A DNA stretch of 6,328 nt from assembly GCA_007571095.1 (NCBI GenBank), contig RKSB01000032.1, forward strand, positions 1-6,328. Direction: 5' to 3'. A program made the position numbers and the translations under genes. The notes beneath the pieces were generated by a model. The model was given only the letters and a program-made list of their open reading frames with translations. It did not search any database and was not told the DNA's origin. Each line of letters opens with the position of its first letter. The first letter of the stretch is position 1. Origin of the DNA: K189A clade bacterium. Its GTDB lineage: Bacteria; Pseudomonadota; Gammaproteobacteria; Pseudomonadales; Azotimanducaceae. This document shows positions 1 to 5,905 of this stretch, piece by piece.

Positions 1-30
1 AGAAGGTCGAGGCATCGGCCTTACTGCCAT
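1..30 (-). CDS. Possible start of a downstream gene, truncated by the window edge
   Basis: An ATG on the minus strand opens 8 bases after the thrS stop and stays open for ten codons (MAVRPMPRPS) to the window edge. AAGG lies 5 bases before the ATG, a good Shine-Dalgarno match, so the start is credible and the gene would belong to the same transcript as thrS. In many bacteria the gene after thrS is infC (translation initiation factor IF-3), whose N-terminus is often short, basic and proline-rich. Ten residues cannot establish that identity, so no symbol is given. A second in-frame ATG lies at 13-15. Confidence 0.35.
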   Translation of the reverse strand, partial: MAVRPMPRPS

Positions 31-38
31 CAAAGCCT

Positions 39-1877
39 TTAGCCCTTTGCCTTGTCCAGCTGGCTGTCGCTACGGTCCCGAACAGCCTGCAACAGAAGCT
101 GCTCAAACTCCTCAAAAGGCAACGCAAGCTGCTTTCGGCTGCCGTAGCGGCGAAAAGTGACCGTCTGCTCTGCCTCCTCTCTGCTTCCGACCACCAGCAG
201 GTTGGGAATTTTGCGGTCAATGCCGTCTCTGACCTTGCGAGAAACAGTCTCGTTACCGGTATCCAAATCCGCCCGAATGAGCTTTGAGCGCATGCGCTGA
301 ACAAGCCCTTCGGCATAGGTTGAAAACTTCTCGCTGACGGCAATGACTCGCACCTGAACCGGTGCCAGCCAGGTCGGAAAGGCACCCTTGTAGTGTTCCA
401 GCAGAAAAGCCACCATTCGCTCGTGAGTACTCAGGGGGGCACGGTGAATACAATAGGGCGTATGGGGCTGACCATCCGCTCCGGTATAAGTGAGCCCCAG
501 ACGCTCGGGTACGGCAAAATCGAGCTGCACCGTACTGAGAGTTTCATCCCGACCGAGAACAGTAAAAAACTGAATGTCGATCTTGGGCCCGTAGAAAGCC
601 GCCTCTCCAACCGACTTTCGATAGTCAATGTCCATGCTGTCGAGCACACGAGCCAGAATGGCCTCGCTCTTTTCCCAGGCGGCCGGATCGTCAATGTACT
701 TTGACCGACCCTTGATGTCCTCTGGGTCCCAGCCGGACAGCCTGACCAGATAGTCCTTCAACCCCAGTATTGAATAAGCCTGCCGGTACATCTCCATGAC
801 CGACCGAAACTCACCCTCGATCTGTTCCTCGGTGCAGTAGATGTGAGCATCATTCATACACATGGCACGAGTTCTGAGCAGGCCGCTGACGGCACCGGAC
901 TCCTCAAACCTGTAAACCTGACCATATTCCGCAAGCCGCAAGGGCAAATCGCGGTAACTTCGAGGTCGAGCGGCAAAAACCCTGTGATGATGAGGGCAGT
1001 TCATCGGCCTCAGGACATAAGACTCCTGAGCATTTTCGGCATCGGCATCGTCATCGACGACCATTTTCGGGTACATGTTCTCGGCGTAGTAAGGCAAGTG
1101 GCCGCTGGCGTGATAGAGCTCCTCGCGAGCCAGGTGAGGCGTTGACACCCTCGAATAGCCCGCCCTGAATTCAAGCTCGGCGGCCAGCTTTTCGAGTTCG
1201 TCCCGAATAACCGTTCCATTGGGTAACCAGAGCGGCAGACCTCGACCCACCTGGTTGTCGATGACAAAAATATCCAGTTGCTGGCCCAGCTTCTTGTGAT
1301 CCCTGCCCTGTGCCTCCTCCCAGACGGCCAGAAAATCATCCAGCCTGTTCTTGTCCTCGAAGGCCCAGGCGTAAATTCGAGTCATCATCACATTGCGGGA
1401 ATCGCCTCGCCAGTAGGCACCGGCAATACTTTTCAGCTTGAAGGAATTCGCCGGAATATCTTTGGCAGTGTCGACATGCGGGCCGTCGCACATATCAACA
1501 AAAGAGCCGCTGCGATAAAAGGAAAGCCTGTCCAGTTGCCTGTCCCGAATCAACTCTTCGGCATATTCCCGTTTGTAAGGCTCATTCATTTCGTCAATTC
1601 GAGCCAGTGCCTCGTCTGTCGGCAATTCCTCGCGATAAAACCGTTTGCCCTGTCGAATGATCTTCTTCATTCGCCGCTCGATGTCAGGAAAATCCTCCTC
1701 GGTCAGCGGCGAGGACAGAATGAAGTCGTAATAGAAGCCATGCCGAATCGGCGGCCCGAATCCCAGAGTGGTGCCCGGCCGCATTTCCATCACAGCCTGC
1801 GCGAGAATATGCGCCAGGCTATGGCGAATCCGGTACAGATCCTCGTCTTCCCCAATCTCGGTTTCGGTATAGAACAT
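39..1877 (-). CDS. thrS: Threonine--tRNA ligase (ThrRS) lacking the TGS domain
   Basis: This class II synthetase charges tRNA-Thr with threonine in the cytosol. Numbered from the preferred ATG (612 aa), the editing domain comes first, with HxxxH at H19/H23 and the CDGPH motif at C130/H134. The catalytic core follows: MNCPHH, motif 2 around R323 (RFEESG), NDAHIY, and motif 3 HRAPLSTHER. The expected zinc ligands are C294, H345 and H478. A C-terminal anticodon-binding domain (about 506-605) contains KIPNLLVVG. The E. coli enzyme has 642 aa and starts with a TGS domain of about 60 residues. Here that domain is absent and the protein begins almost directly at the editing domain. A GTG at 1893-1895 in the same frame would add six residues. 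The ATG at 1875-1877 is preferred because CGGA precedes it at suitable spacing and because the GTG lies inside a hairpin arm. The gene follows acnA by 40 bases and is probably in its operon. Confidence 0.97.
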   Translation of the reverse strand: MFYTETEIGEDEDLYRIRHSLAHILAQAVMEMRPGTTLGFGPPIRHGFYYDFILSSPLTEEDFPDIERRMKKIIRQGKRFYREELPTDEALARIDEMNEPYKREYAEELIRDRQLDRLSFYRSGSFVDMCDGPHVDTAKDIPANSFKLKSIAGAYWRGDSRNVMMTRIYAWAFEDKNRLDDFLAVWEEAQGRDHKKLGQQLDIFVIDNQVGRGLPLWLPNGTVIRDELEKLAAELEFRAGYSRVSTPHLAREELYHASGHLPYYAENMYPKMVVDDDADAENAQESYVLRPMNCPHHHRVFAARPRSYRDLPLRLAEYGQVYRFEESGAVSGLLRTRAMCMNDAHIYCTEEQIEGEFRSVMEMYRQAYSILGLKDYLVRLSGWDPEDIKGRSKYIDDPAAWEKSEAILARVLDSMDIDYRKSVGEAAFYGPKIDIQFFTVLGRDETLSTVQLDFAVPERLGLTYTGADGQPHTPYCIHRAPLSTHERMVAFLLEHYKGAFPTWLAPVQVRVIAVSEKFSTYAEGLVQRMRSKLIRADLDTGNETVSRKVRDGIDRKIPNLLVVGSREEAEQTVTFRRYGSRKQLALPFEEFEQLLLQAVRDRSDSQLDKAKG

Positions 1878-1886
1878 GCGGACATT

Positions 1887-1913
1887 CCGAAGCACGGAAC
1901 ACTCGTGCTACGG
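1887..1913 (-). promoter_or_regulatory. Hairpin in the acnA-thrS gap, candidate thrS translational operator
   Basis: On the minus strand the arms are CCGTAGCACG and CGTGCTTCGG, giving nine pairs with one T/T mismatch around the 7-nt loop AGTGTTC. The hairpin starts 4 bases after the acnA stop and ends 9 bases before the thrS ATG. Its last bases (CGG) run into the likely Shine-Dalgarno sequence CGGA, so folding should hinder thrS initiation. If the loop is read as an anticodon loop, positions 34-36 are UGU, a tRNA-Thr anticodon, although the usual U33 is G. E. coli ThrRS represses its own mRNA through an operator with an anticodon-like arm. A similar role here is inference. No U-tract follows, so it is a poor candidate for an intrinsic terminator. 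Confidence 0.5.
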
Positions 1914-1917
1914 CTCG

Positions 1918-4608
1918 TTAGGCGGCCTCTTGCTTGAGGCGATTCAGGACATAGTGCAGAATACCGCCGCTTCTGAAGTAATCCACCTCATTGTCTGTAT
2001 CCAGACGACTCAGCACGGCGATTTCCGAAGATTGGCCATTCGCCCGCTCGATCACCATCCGCAACTGCTGGCCGGCGCTGATCTCTTGCTCTTCCTCGGG
2101 CAGGTAAATGGAAACCAGTTCGCTGCCATCCAGTGCCAGTGTCTGGCGATTTTCGCCCTCGGCAAACTGCACCGGCAGGACACCCATGCCGACCAGATTG
2201 GAACGATGAATACGTTCAAAGCTTTCGGCGACAACGGCTCTGACTCCCAGCAGCATAGTGCCCTTGGCGGCCCAGTCCCTGCTTGAACCTGTGCCATATT
2301 CCCTGCCCGCCACAACCACCAGAGGTGTGCCCTCTTCCTTGTAGTTCATGGCTGCCTCGTAAATGGGTGTCTGCTCACCCCCCCGAGTCCAGTCTCGAGT
2401 AAAACCGCCTTCGACAGAAGGAAGCATCGAGTTGCGAATTCGAATATTGGCGAAAGTGCCGCGCATCATCACCTCGTGGCTTCCTCGCCGAGAGCCATAG
2501 GAGTTGAATTGATCGGGGCCAACCTGAAGACTCTCCAGATAATTTCCGGCGGGGCTGCTGCGGGCAATGGCACCAGCCGGAGAGATGTGATCCGTTGTTA
2601 CTGAATCGCCAAACAGGGCAAGTATTCTGGCCTTCTCCACCCTGACTTCCTGCTCGCCTGCATGTTCCAGAAAAAAGGGCGGCTCTTCGATGTAGGTTGA
2701 CCGAGGCCACTGATAGGTCGATGAGCCCTTCGATTGAATCGACCGCCATGCCTCGGGGCCGGTATAGACATCCTGATAACGCAATTTGAACATATCGGCG
2801 TGAATGGCGTTGACGGCGTCGGCAATTTCCTGGTTGCTCGGCCAGATATCCTTGAGATAGACGGGATTGCCCTTCTGATCCTTCGCCAGTGGCTCTGAGT
2901 CCAGATTTATCCTTACAGTGCCGGCGAGGGCATAGGCGACCACCAAAGGCGGTGAAGCCAGCCAGTTGGTTCTGACCTCCTGGTGCACCCTGCCTTCAAA
3001 GTTACGGTTGCCGGACAAGACGCTGGCGACCACCAGATCACCCTCCTGAATGGCCTGACTGACAGGTTGCGGCAGAGGGCCTGAATTGCCGATGCAGGTA
3101 GTACAGCCGTAACCCACCAACTGAAAGCCGAGGCTGTCCAACGCAGTCTGCAAACCACTCTGCTCAAGGTATTCGGTAACCACCTTCGACCCGGGTGCCA
3201 GCGAGGTCTTGACCCAGGGCTTCACTCGAAGGCCAAGCTTGACCGCTTTTCGGGCAACCAGACCAGCCGCCAGCATCACAGCCGGATTGGAGGTGTTGGT
3301 ACAGGAGGTGATGGCGGCAATGACCACAGACCCGTGCGACAGGGCAAAATCCTCTTTCGGTACCGGTACGCTGGAGTCTTTTTCGCCGTCCTTGCCCTGA
3401 AGTTCAAGAGCCTGCTCAAAAGCCCGCTTGAGTTCGGACATCTGTACTCTGTCCTGAGGGCGTTTCGGGCCGGCGAGACTCGGACGAATGCTGTTCAGAT
3501 CCAGTTCAAGAACCTTGCTGAACACAGGCTCCTTCGAGTCATTGTTTCGCCACAGCCCCTGCGCTTTGCTGTAAGCCTCGACAAGTGCACAGGTCTGTTC
3601 GCTGCGACCGGTCAGCCGCAGATACGCCAGAGTTTCCTCATCAATCGGAAAAAACCCGCAGGTGGCACCATACTCCGGGGCCATGTTGGAGAGGGTCGCC
3701 CGATCAGCCAGACTCAGATTTTGCAGACCATTGCCGAAAAACTCGACAAACTTTCCAACCACGCCTTCCTTTCTCAGTATCTCGACGACGGTAAGCACCA
3801 GATCTGTTGCCGTGACTCCTTCGTTCAGACCGCCGAAAAGACGCATTCCCACTACTTCGGGAATGAGCATCGAAATCGGCTGGCCAAGCATGGCGGCCTC
3901 GGCTTCAATGCCACCGACACCCCATCCGAGAACGCCCAGCCCGTTAATCATGGTGGTATGACTGTCGGTGCCGACCAGAGTATCCGGGTAAGCGACAAGC
4001 CGACCCTTCGACTCTGAAGTCCAGACGCCTTTGGCCAGATACTCAAGATTAACCTGATGACAGATTCCCGTACCCGGAGGCACCACTCGAAAGTTCCTGA
4101 ACGCCTGCTGACCCCAGCGCAAAAAGCGATAGCGCTCAAGATTGCGCTCCATTTCGAGGCTGACATTGGCCTCAAAGGCCTCACTGTTGCCGAAGTTATC
4201 CACCATGACTGAATGATCGACTACCAGATCGACCGGCGACAAGGGATTGATCACATTCGGATTCAGGCCGGAACGCTCGACCGATCCGCGCATGGCTGCC
4301 AGATCACAGACAGCGGGGACACCCGTAAAATCCTGCATCAGCACTCGAGCGGGCCGAAAAGCGATTTCTTTGGCCGCCGGCCGGTCGGAAACCCAGCTAG
4401 CCAAAGCTTTAATATCATCCTGAGTAACGGCCCGCCCGTCTTCAAGCCGAAGAAGGTTCTCCAACAATATCTTGAGCGTAAAGGGCAATTCGGAGATGGT
4501 GCCTGCTCCGGCCTGCTCGGCTGCCGGAAGACTGAAATAATCATAGGACTGTTCGCCGACAACAAGCGTCTTTCGACAGTTCAGACTGTCAAGGCTGCTT
4601 TCCATCAT
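1918..4608 (-). CDS. acnA: Aconitate hydratase A (aconitase)
   Basis: This TCA-cycle enzyme interconverts citrate and isocitrate through cis-aconitate using a [4Fe-4S] cluster. From the preferred ATG it has 896 aa, against 891 for E. coli AcnA, with matching motifs along its full length: QDFTGVPAVCDLAAMR near the N-terminus, the DSHTTMINGLG block at 215-225, cluster cysteines C436 (TSCTNTSNP) and C502/C505 (GYGCTTCIGNSG), GDSVTTDHISPAG at 667-679, and the C-terminal swivel domain with GREYGTGSSRDWAAKG (768-783) and SFERIHRSN (796-804). The frame extends upstream to a TTG at 4651-4653 (911 aa). That start is disfavoured because it lies between the arms of an RNA structure and has poorly spaced ribosome-binding bases. 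Two tandem ATGs at 4603-4608 follow an AGG by 8 bases. The apo-form of such aconitases can bind mRNA in E. coli and Bacillus. The gene is divergent from xdhC and is followed closely by thrS. Confidence 0.98.
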   Translation of the reverse strand: MMESSLDSLNCRKTLVVGEQSYDYFSLPAAEQAGAGTISELPFTLKILLENLLRLEDGRAVTQDDIKALASWVSDRPAAKEIAFRPARVLMQDFTGVPAVCDLAAMRGSVERSGLNPNVINPLSPVDLVVDHSVMVDNFGNSEAFEANVSLEMERNLERYRFLRWGQQAFRNFRVVPPGTGICHQVNLEYLAKGVWTSESKGRLVAYPDTLVGTDSHTTMINGLGVLGWGVGGIEAEAAMLGQPISMLIPEVVGMRLFGGLNEGVTATDLVLTVVEILRKEGVVGKFVEFFGNGLQNLSLADRATLSNMAPEYGATCGFFPIDEETLAYLRLTGRSEQTCALVEAYSKAQGLWRNNDSKEPVFSKVLELDLNSIRPSLAGPKRPQDRVQMSELKRAFEQALELQGKDGEKDSSVPVPKEDFALSHGSVVIAAITSCTNTSNPAVMLAAGLVARKAVKLGLRVKPWVKTSLAPGSKVVTEYLEQSGLQTALDSLGFQLVGYGCTTCIGNSGPLPQPVSQAIQEGDLVVASVLSGNRNFEGRVHQEVRTNWLASPPLVVAYALAGTVRINLDSEPLAKDQKGNPVYLKDIWPSNQEIADAVNAIHADMFKLRYQDVYTGPEAWRSIQSKGSSTYQWPRSTYIEEPPFFLEHAGEQEVRVEKARILALFGDSVTTDHISPAGAIARSSPAGNYLESLQVGPDQFNSYGSRRGSHEVMMRGTFANIRIRNSMLPSVEGGFTRDWTRGGEQTPIYEAAMNYKEEGTPLVVVAGREYGTGSSRDWAAKGTMLLGVRAVVAESFERIHRSNLVGMGVLPVQFAEGENRQTLALDGSELVSIYLPEEEQEISAGQQLRMVIERANGQSSEIAVLSRLDTDNEVDYFRSGGILHYVLNRLKQEAA
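4575..4590 (-). repeat. Small hairpin early in acnA
   Basis: GACAGT and ACTGTC form a perfect 6-bp inverted repeat around a 4-base loop (CTGA on the minus strand). It lies 18-33 bases downstream of the acnA ATG, close enough for a fold to affect initiation. The CTGAA across its loop is complementary to TTCAG at 4625-4629, just before the acnA ribosome binding site. It may simply reflect coding sequence. Confidence 0.35.
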
Positions 4609-4629
4609 TCGTTTGGCCTGTTTCCTGAA

Positions 4630-4674
4630 TCGATTGTCAAATGACTGAAGCAACGCACAATCGAGCCTTCAGTC
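4630..4674 (-). promoter_or_regulatory. Candidate pseudoknot or two-state RNA in the acnA leader
   Basis: Two perfect 8-bp inverted repeats are interleaved. In minus-strand order they are GACTGAAG (4674-4667), 2 bases, TCGATTGT (4664-4657), 6 bases, CTTCAGTC (4650-4643), 5 bases, then ACAATCGA (4637-4630). The first pairs with the third and the second with the fourth, which is H-type pseudoknot order. If the loops are too short for both stems to coexist, the two hairpins would be alternatives. The element ends 21 bases before the acnA ATG, next to the sequence TTCAGGAAACAGG that contains the ribosome binding site. The in-frame TTG at 4651-4653 lies in the 6-base linker. I recognise no known riboswitch class. 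The pairing is seen directly; the regulatory role is inference. Confidence 0.55.
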
Positions 4675-4706
4675 CGGTGTGTAAGCTTCGTCTAATCGGG
4701 AACTCT

Positions 4707-4717
4707 ATTTTACTATA
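4707..4717 (-). promoter_or_regulatory. Possible -10 region of an acnA promoter
   Basis: In the A+T-rich patch, the minus strand reads TATAGT (4717-4712) overlapping TAAAAT (4712-4707). Each matches five of six bases of the sigma-70 -10 consensus. No convincing -35 hexamer lies 16-18 bases upstream. Transcription from here would start near 4700-4705 and give a leader of about 95 bases that includes the whole 4630-4674 structure. An activator-dependent or alternative promoter is equally possible. Confidence 0.25.
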
Positions 4718-4751
4718 ACTTTCGGCATGAATAATTGAGAGAGCAAAAAGG

Positions 4752-4820
4752 CAGGCCGGCAACATTCACGCCGCCGATAGATTTATCATCGAACGACTGT
4801 CGAAGCGAAAGGCTGGCCTG
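4752..4820 (+). repeat. Inverted repeat CAGGCCGGC / GCTGGCCTG upstream of xdhC
   Basis: CAGGCCGGC at 4752-4760 is complementary to GCTGGCCTG at 4812-4820. In DNA it matches at 8 of 9 positions, and in RNA the ninth can be a G-U pair. The 51-base spacer contains the A+T-rich stretch GATAGATTTATC, itself a 4-bp hairpin. The repeat is interleaved with the one at 4793-4854. Its function is unknown. Confidence 0.4.
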
Positions 4821-4854
4821 TTCAACCGAATGTCACTCGTCCTTCGACAGACGT
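4793..4854 (+). repeat. 13-base imperfect inverted repeat upstream of xdhC
   Basis: ACGACTGTCGAAG (4793-4805) and CTTCGACAGACGT (4842-4854) are complementary at 12 of 13 positions, across a 36-base spacer. The 9-bp core CTGTCGAAG / CTTCGACAG is perfect, and a related TTTCGACAG occurs at 4571-4579 inside acnA. The repeat ends 43 bases before the preferred xdhC ATG. It could be a stem in the xdhC leader or paired half-sites for a DNA-binding protein. It is not a terminator for any gene, as nothing is transcribed into it from the left on this strand. Confidence 0.45.
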
Positions 4855-4897
4855 GCCAGAATAGGGGCAAACCGGTTTGTTGAATCTGAGCAACGAT

Positions 4898-5905
4898 ATG
4901 CAAAGTGCAGACATGGAAGTTCTTGAGTCGATTCTTCGCTGGTTGAAACAGGGCCAGCACTGCTTTCTCTGCACCATTGTCAAGACTTGGGGGTCCAGCC
5001 CTCGGCCAACCGGCTCCCTGCTGGCGTGTAACCTGTCGGGAGAGACAGTCGGCAGCCTGTCTGGTGGCTGTGTGGAGGAGAATCTTGTTGAGCGGTTGCA
5101 CCAAACCCTCGATATGTCGGCACTCAAGCCGGAATATCTGGAGTACGGCCTGGAGTCCAACGACGAAAATCTGCCCGGACTACCCTGCGGAGGTACCCTC
5201 GGCCTGGTCGTCGAGCCTGTGCCTGCGACCTCTCGAAACTCGCAATTGTTCGGCTCGCTGGTCGAGCAAGTGCGGGCCGGACACTTTGTAACCCGCACTC
5301 TGAATCTGGCCTCTGGTCGGCATTCGCTGGAATCGGTCACTCGCAGCCACCCGCTTGAATATACACCCAACAAGCCGAACGGATCCGTGCTTCGGCACTG
5401 CTACGGCCCAAGATATGAACTCTTTTGCATAGGTGCCGGTATGGTCTCCATGTATCTCGCCGAAATGGCGTTGAAGCTCGACTACAGGGTCACGGTCTGC
5501 GATCCTCGGCCTGAGGTGACAAGTGGCTGGCCGATAGAGGGCATTCAACTGGTTGAGGCCTACCCGGATGACCTTCTTCGGTCCTTTCAGAGCCACCATA
5601 CGATGGCGATAGTAGCACTCACCCATGACCCGAGAATTGACGACATGGGGCTACTTGAAGCCCTGACCACAGACGCCTTCTACATCGCCGCCATGGGCAG
5701 CGACCGAACCTCATTGAACCGGCGTAAGCGGTTGCTCGAACTGGGTCTGACAGAGAAGCAGTTGAAGCGGTTACGGGCACCGGCCGGGCTGGCCATTGGC
5801 AGCAAGACACCGCCGGAGATCGCTCTGTCCATCATGGCGGAAATCACCTCTGTCCGATCGGCAGCCGAGGCTTCGAGGGCGGCTCGCATTTCCACTGCAG
5901 GATGA
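4898..5905 (+). CDS. xdhC: XdhC/CoxI-family molybdenum cofactor maturation protein
   Basis: XdhC-family proteins bind the molybdenum cofactor and support its sulfuration or insertion into xanthine-oxidase-family hydroxylases in the cytosol. From the preferred ATG the protein has 335 aa. The N-terminal XdhC/CoxI domain carries TWGSSPRPTG (30-39), GSLSGGCVEE (52-61, with C58) and GLPCGGTLGLVVEP (94-107). A C-terminal Rossmann-type domain starts near 173 with FCIGAGMVSMYLAEMA, followed by VTVCDPRPE and AAMGSDRT, and ends with GSKTPPEIALSIMAEI. No membrane segment or signal peptide is seen. The frame opens at a TTG (4877) and has a later ATG (4913). The ATG at 4898 is chosen for the GAG 7 bases before it. 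The stop overlaps the next gene's start, so the two are probably translationally coupled. Without the target enzyme in view it could equally be a PaoD- or CoxI-type homologue, so the symbol denotes the family. Confidence 0.92.
   Translation: MQSADMEVLESILRWLKQGQHCFLCTIVKTWGSSPRPTGSLLACNLSGETVGSLSGGCVEENLVERLHQTLDMSALKPEYLEYGLESNDENLPGLPCGGTLGLVVEPVPATSRNSQLFGSLVEQVRAGHFVTRTLNLASGRHSLESVTRSHPLEYTPNKPNGSVLRHCYGPRYELFCIGAGMVSMYLAEMALKLDYRVTVCDPRPEVTSGWPIEGIQLVEAYPDDLLRSFQSHHTMAIVALTHDPRIDDMGLLEALTTDAFYIAAMGSDRTSLNRRKRLLELGLTEKQLKRLRAPAGLAIGSKTPPEIALSIMAEITSVRSAAEASRAARISTAG

Larger units (their letters stand above)
4609..4897. other. Divergent intergenic region between acnA and xdhC
   Basis: About 290 bases separate the preferred acnA ATG from the preferred xdhC ATG. 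The part at 4690-4740 is clearly A+T-richer than its surroundings and should hold promoter elements. The flanks contain two sets of interleaved inverted repeats, listed separately. Short open frames crossing the region have no recognisable motifs and overlap the flanking genes, so I do not call any gene here. No intrinsic terminator is expected between divergent genes, and none was seen. Confidence 0.8.

Noticed and set aside
1893..1895. GTG as the thrS start
   Set aside because: It is within the 3' arm of the gap hairpin and adds six residues of no domain value. The ATG at 1877 is better placed, though the GTG cannot be excluded.
1887..1913. Intrinsic terminator between acnA and thrS
   Set aside because: The stem is present, but no U-tract follows on the minus strand, and the thrS start comes 9 bases later.
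1278..1937. 219-codon open frame on the plus strand, antisense to thrS
   Set aside because: It lies almost wholly opposite the conserved thrS coding sequence, its protein has no recognisable motif, and it is best explained as a compositional shadow.
3334..4017. 227-codon open frame on the plus strand, antisense to acnA
   Set aside because: It is fully opposite highly conserved AcnA residues, with no motif and no convincing start signal.
4213..4644. 143-codon open frame on the plus strand over the acnA 5' end
   Set aside because: It is antisense to the AcnA N-terminal domain with no family resemblance.
4651..4653. TTG as the acnA start (911-aa protein)
   Set aside because: It lies in the linker of the leader RNA structure, with its purine stretch about 12 bases away. 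The tandem ATGs at 4603-4608 give a length close to E. coli AcnA.
4735..4740. TTGAGA as a plus-strand -35 element for xdhC
   Set aside because: It matches five of six consensus bases, but there is no -10-like sequence at 16-18 bases spacing, where the sequence is G+C-rich.
4735..4926. 63-codon plus-strand frame across the intergenic region
   Set aside because: It starts at TTG without a clear ribosome binding site, overlaps xdhC in another frame, and has no motif.
4822..5373. 183-codon open frame on the minus strand over the xdhC 5' half
   Set aside because: It is opposite the conserved XdhC domain. Its composition (many Arg, Ser and Pro) is typical of a shadow frame.
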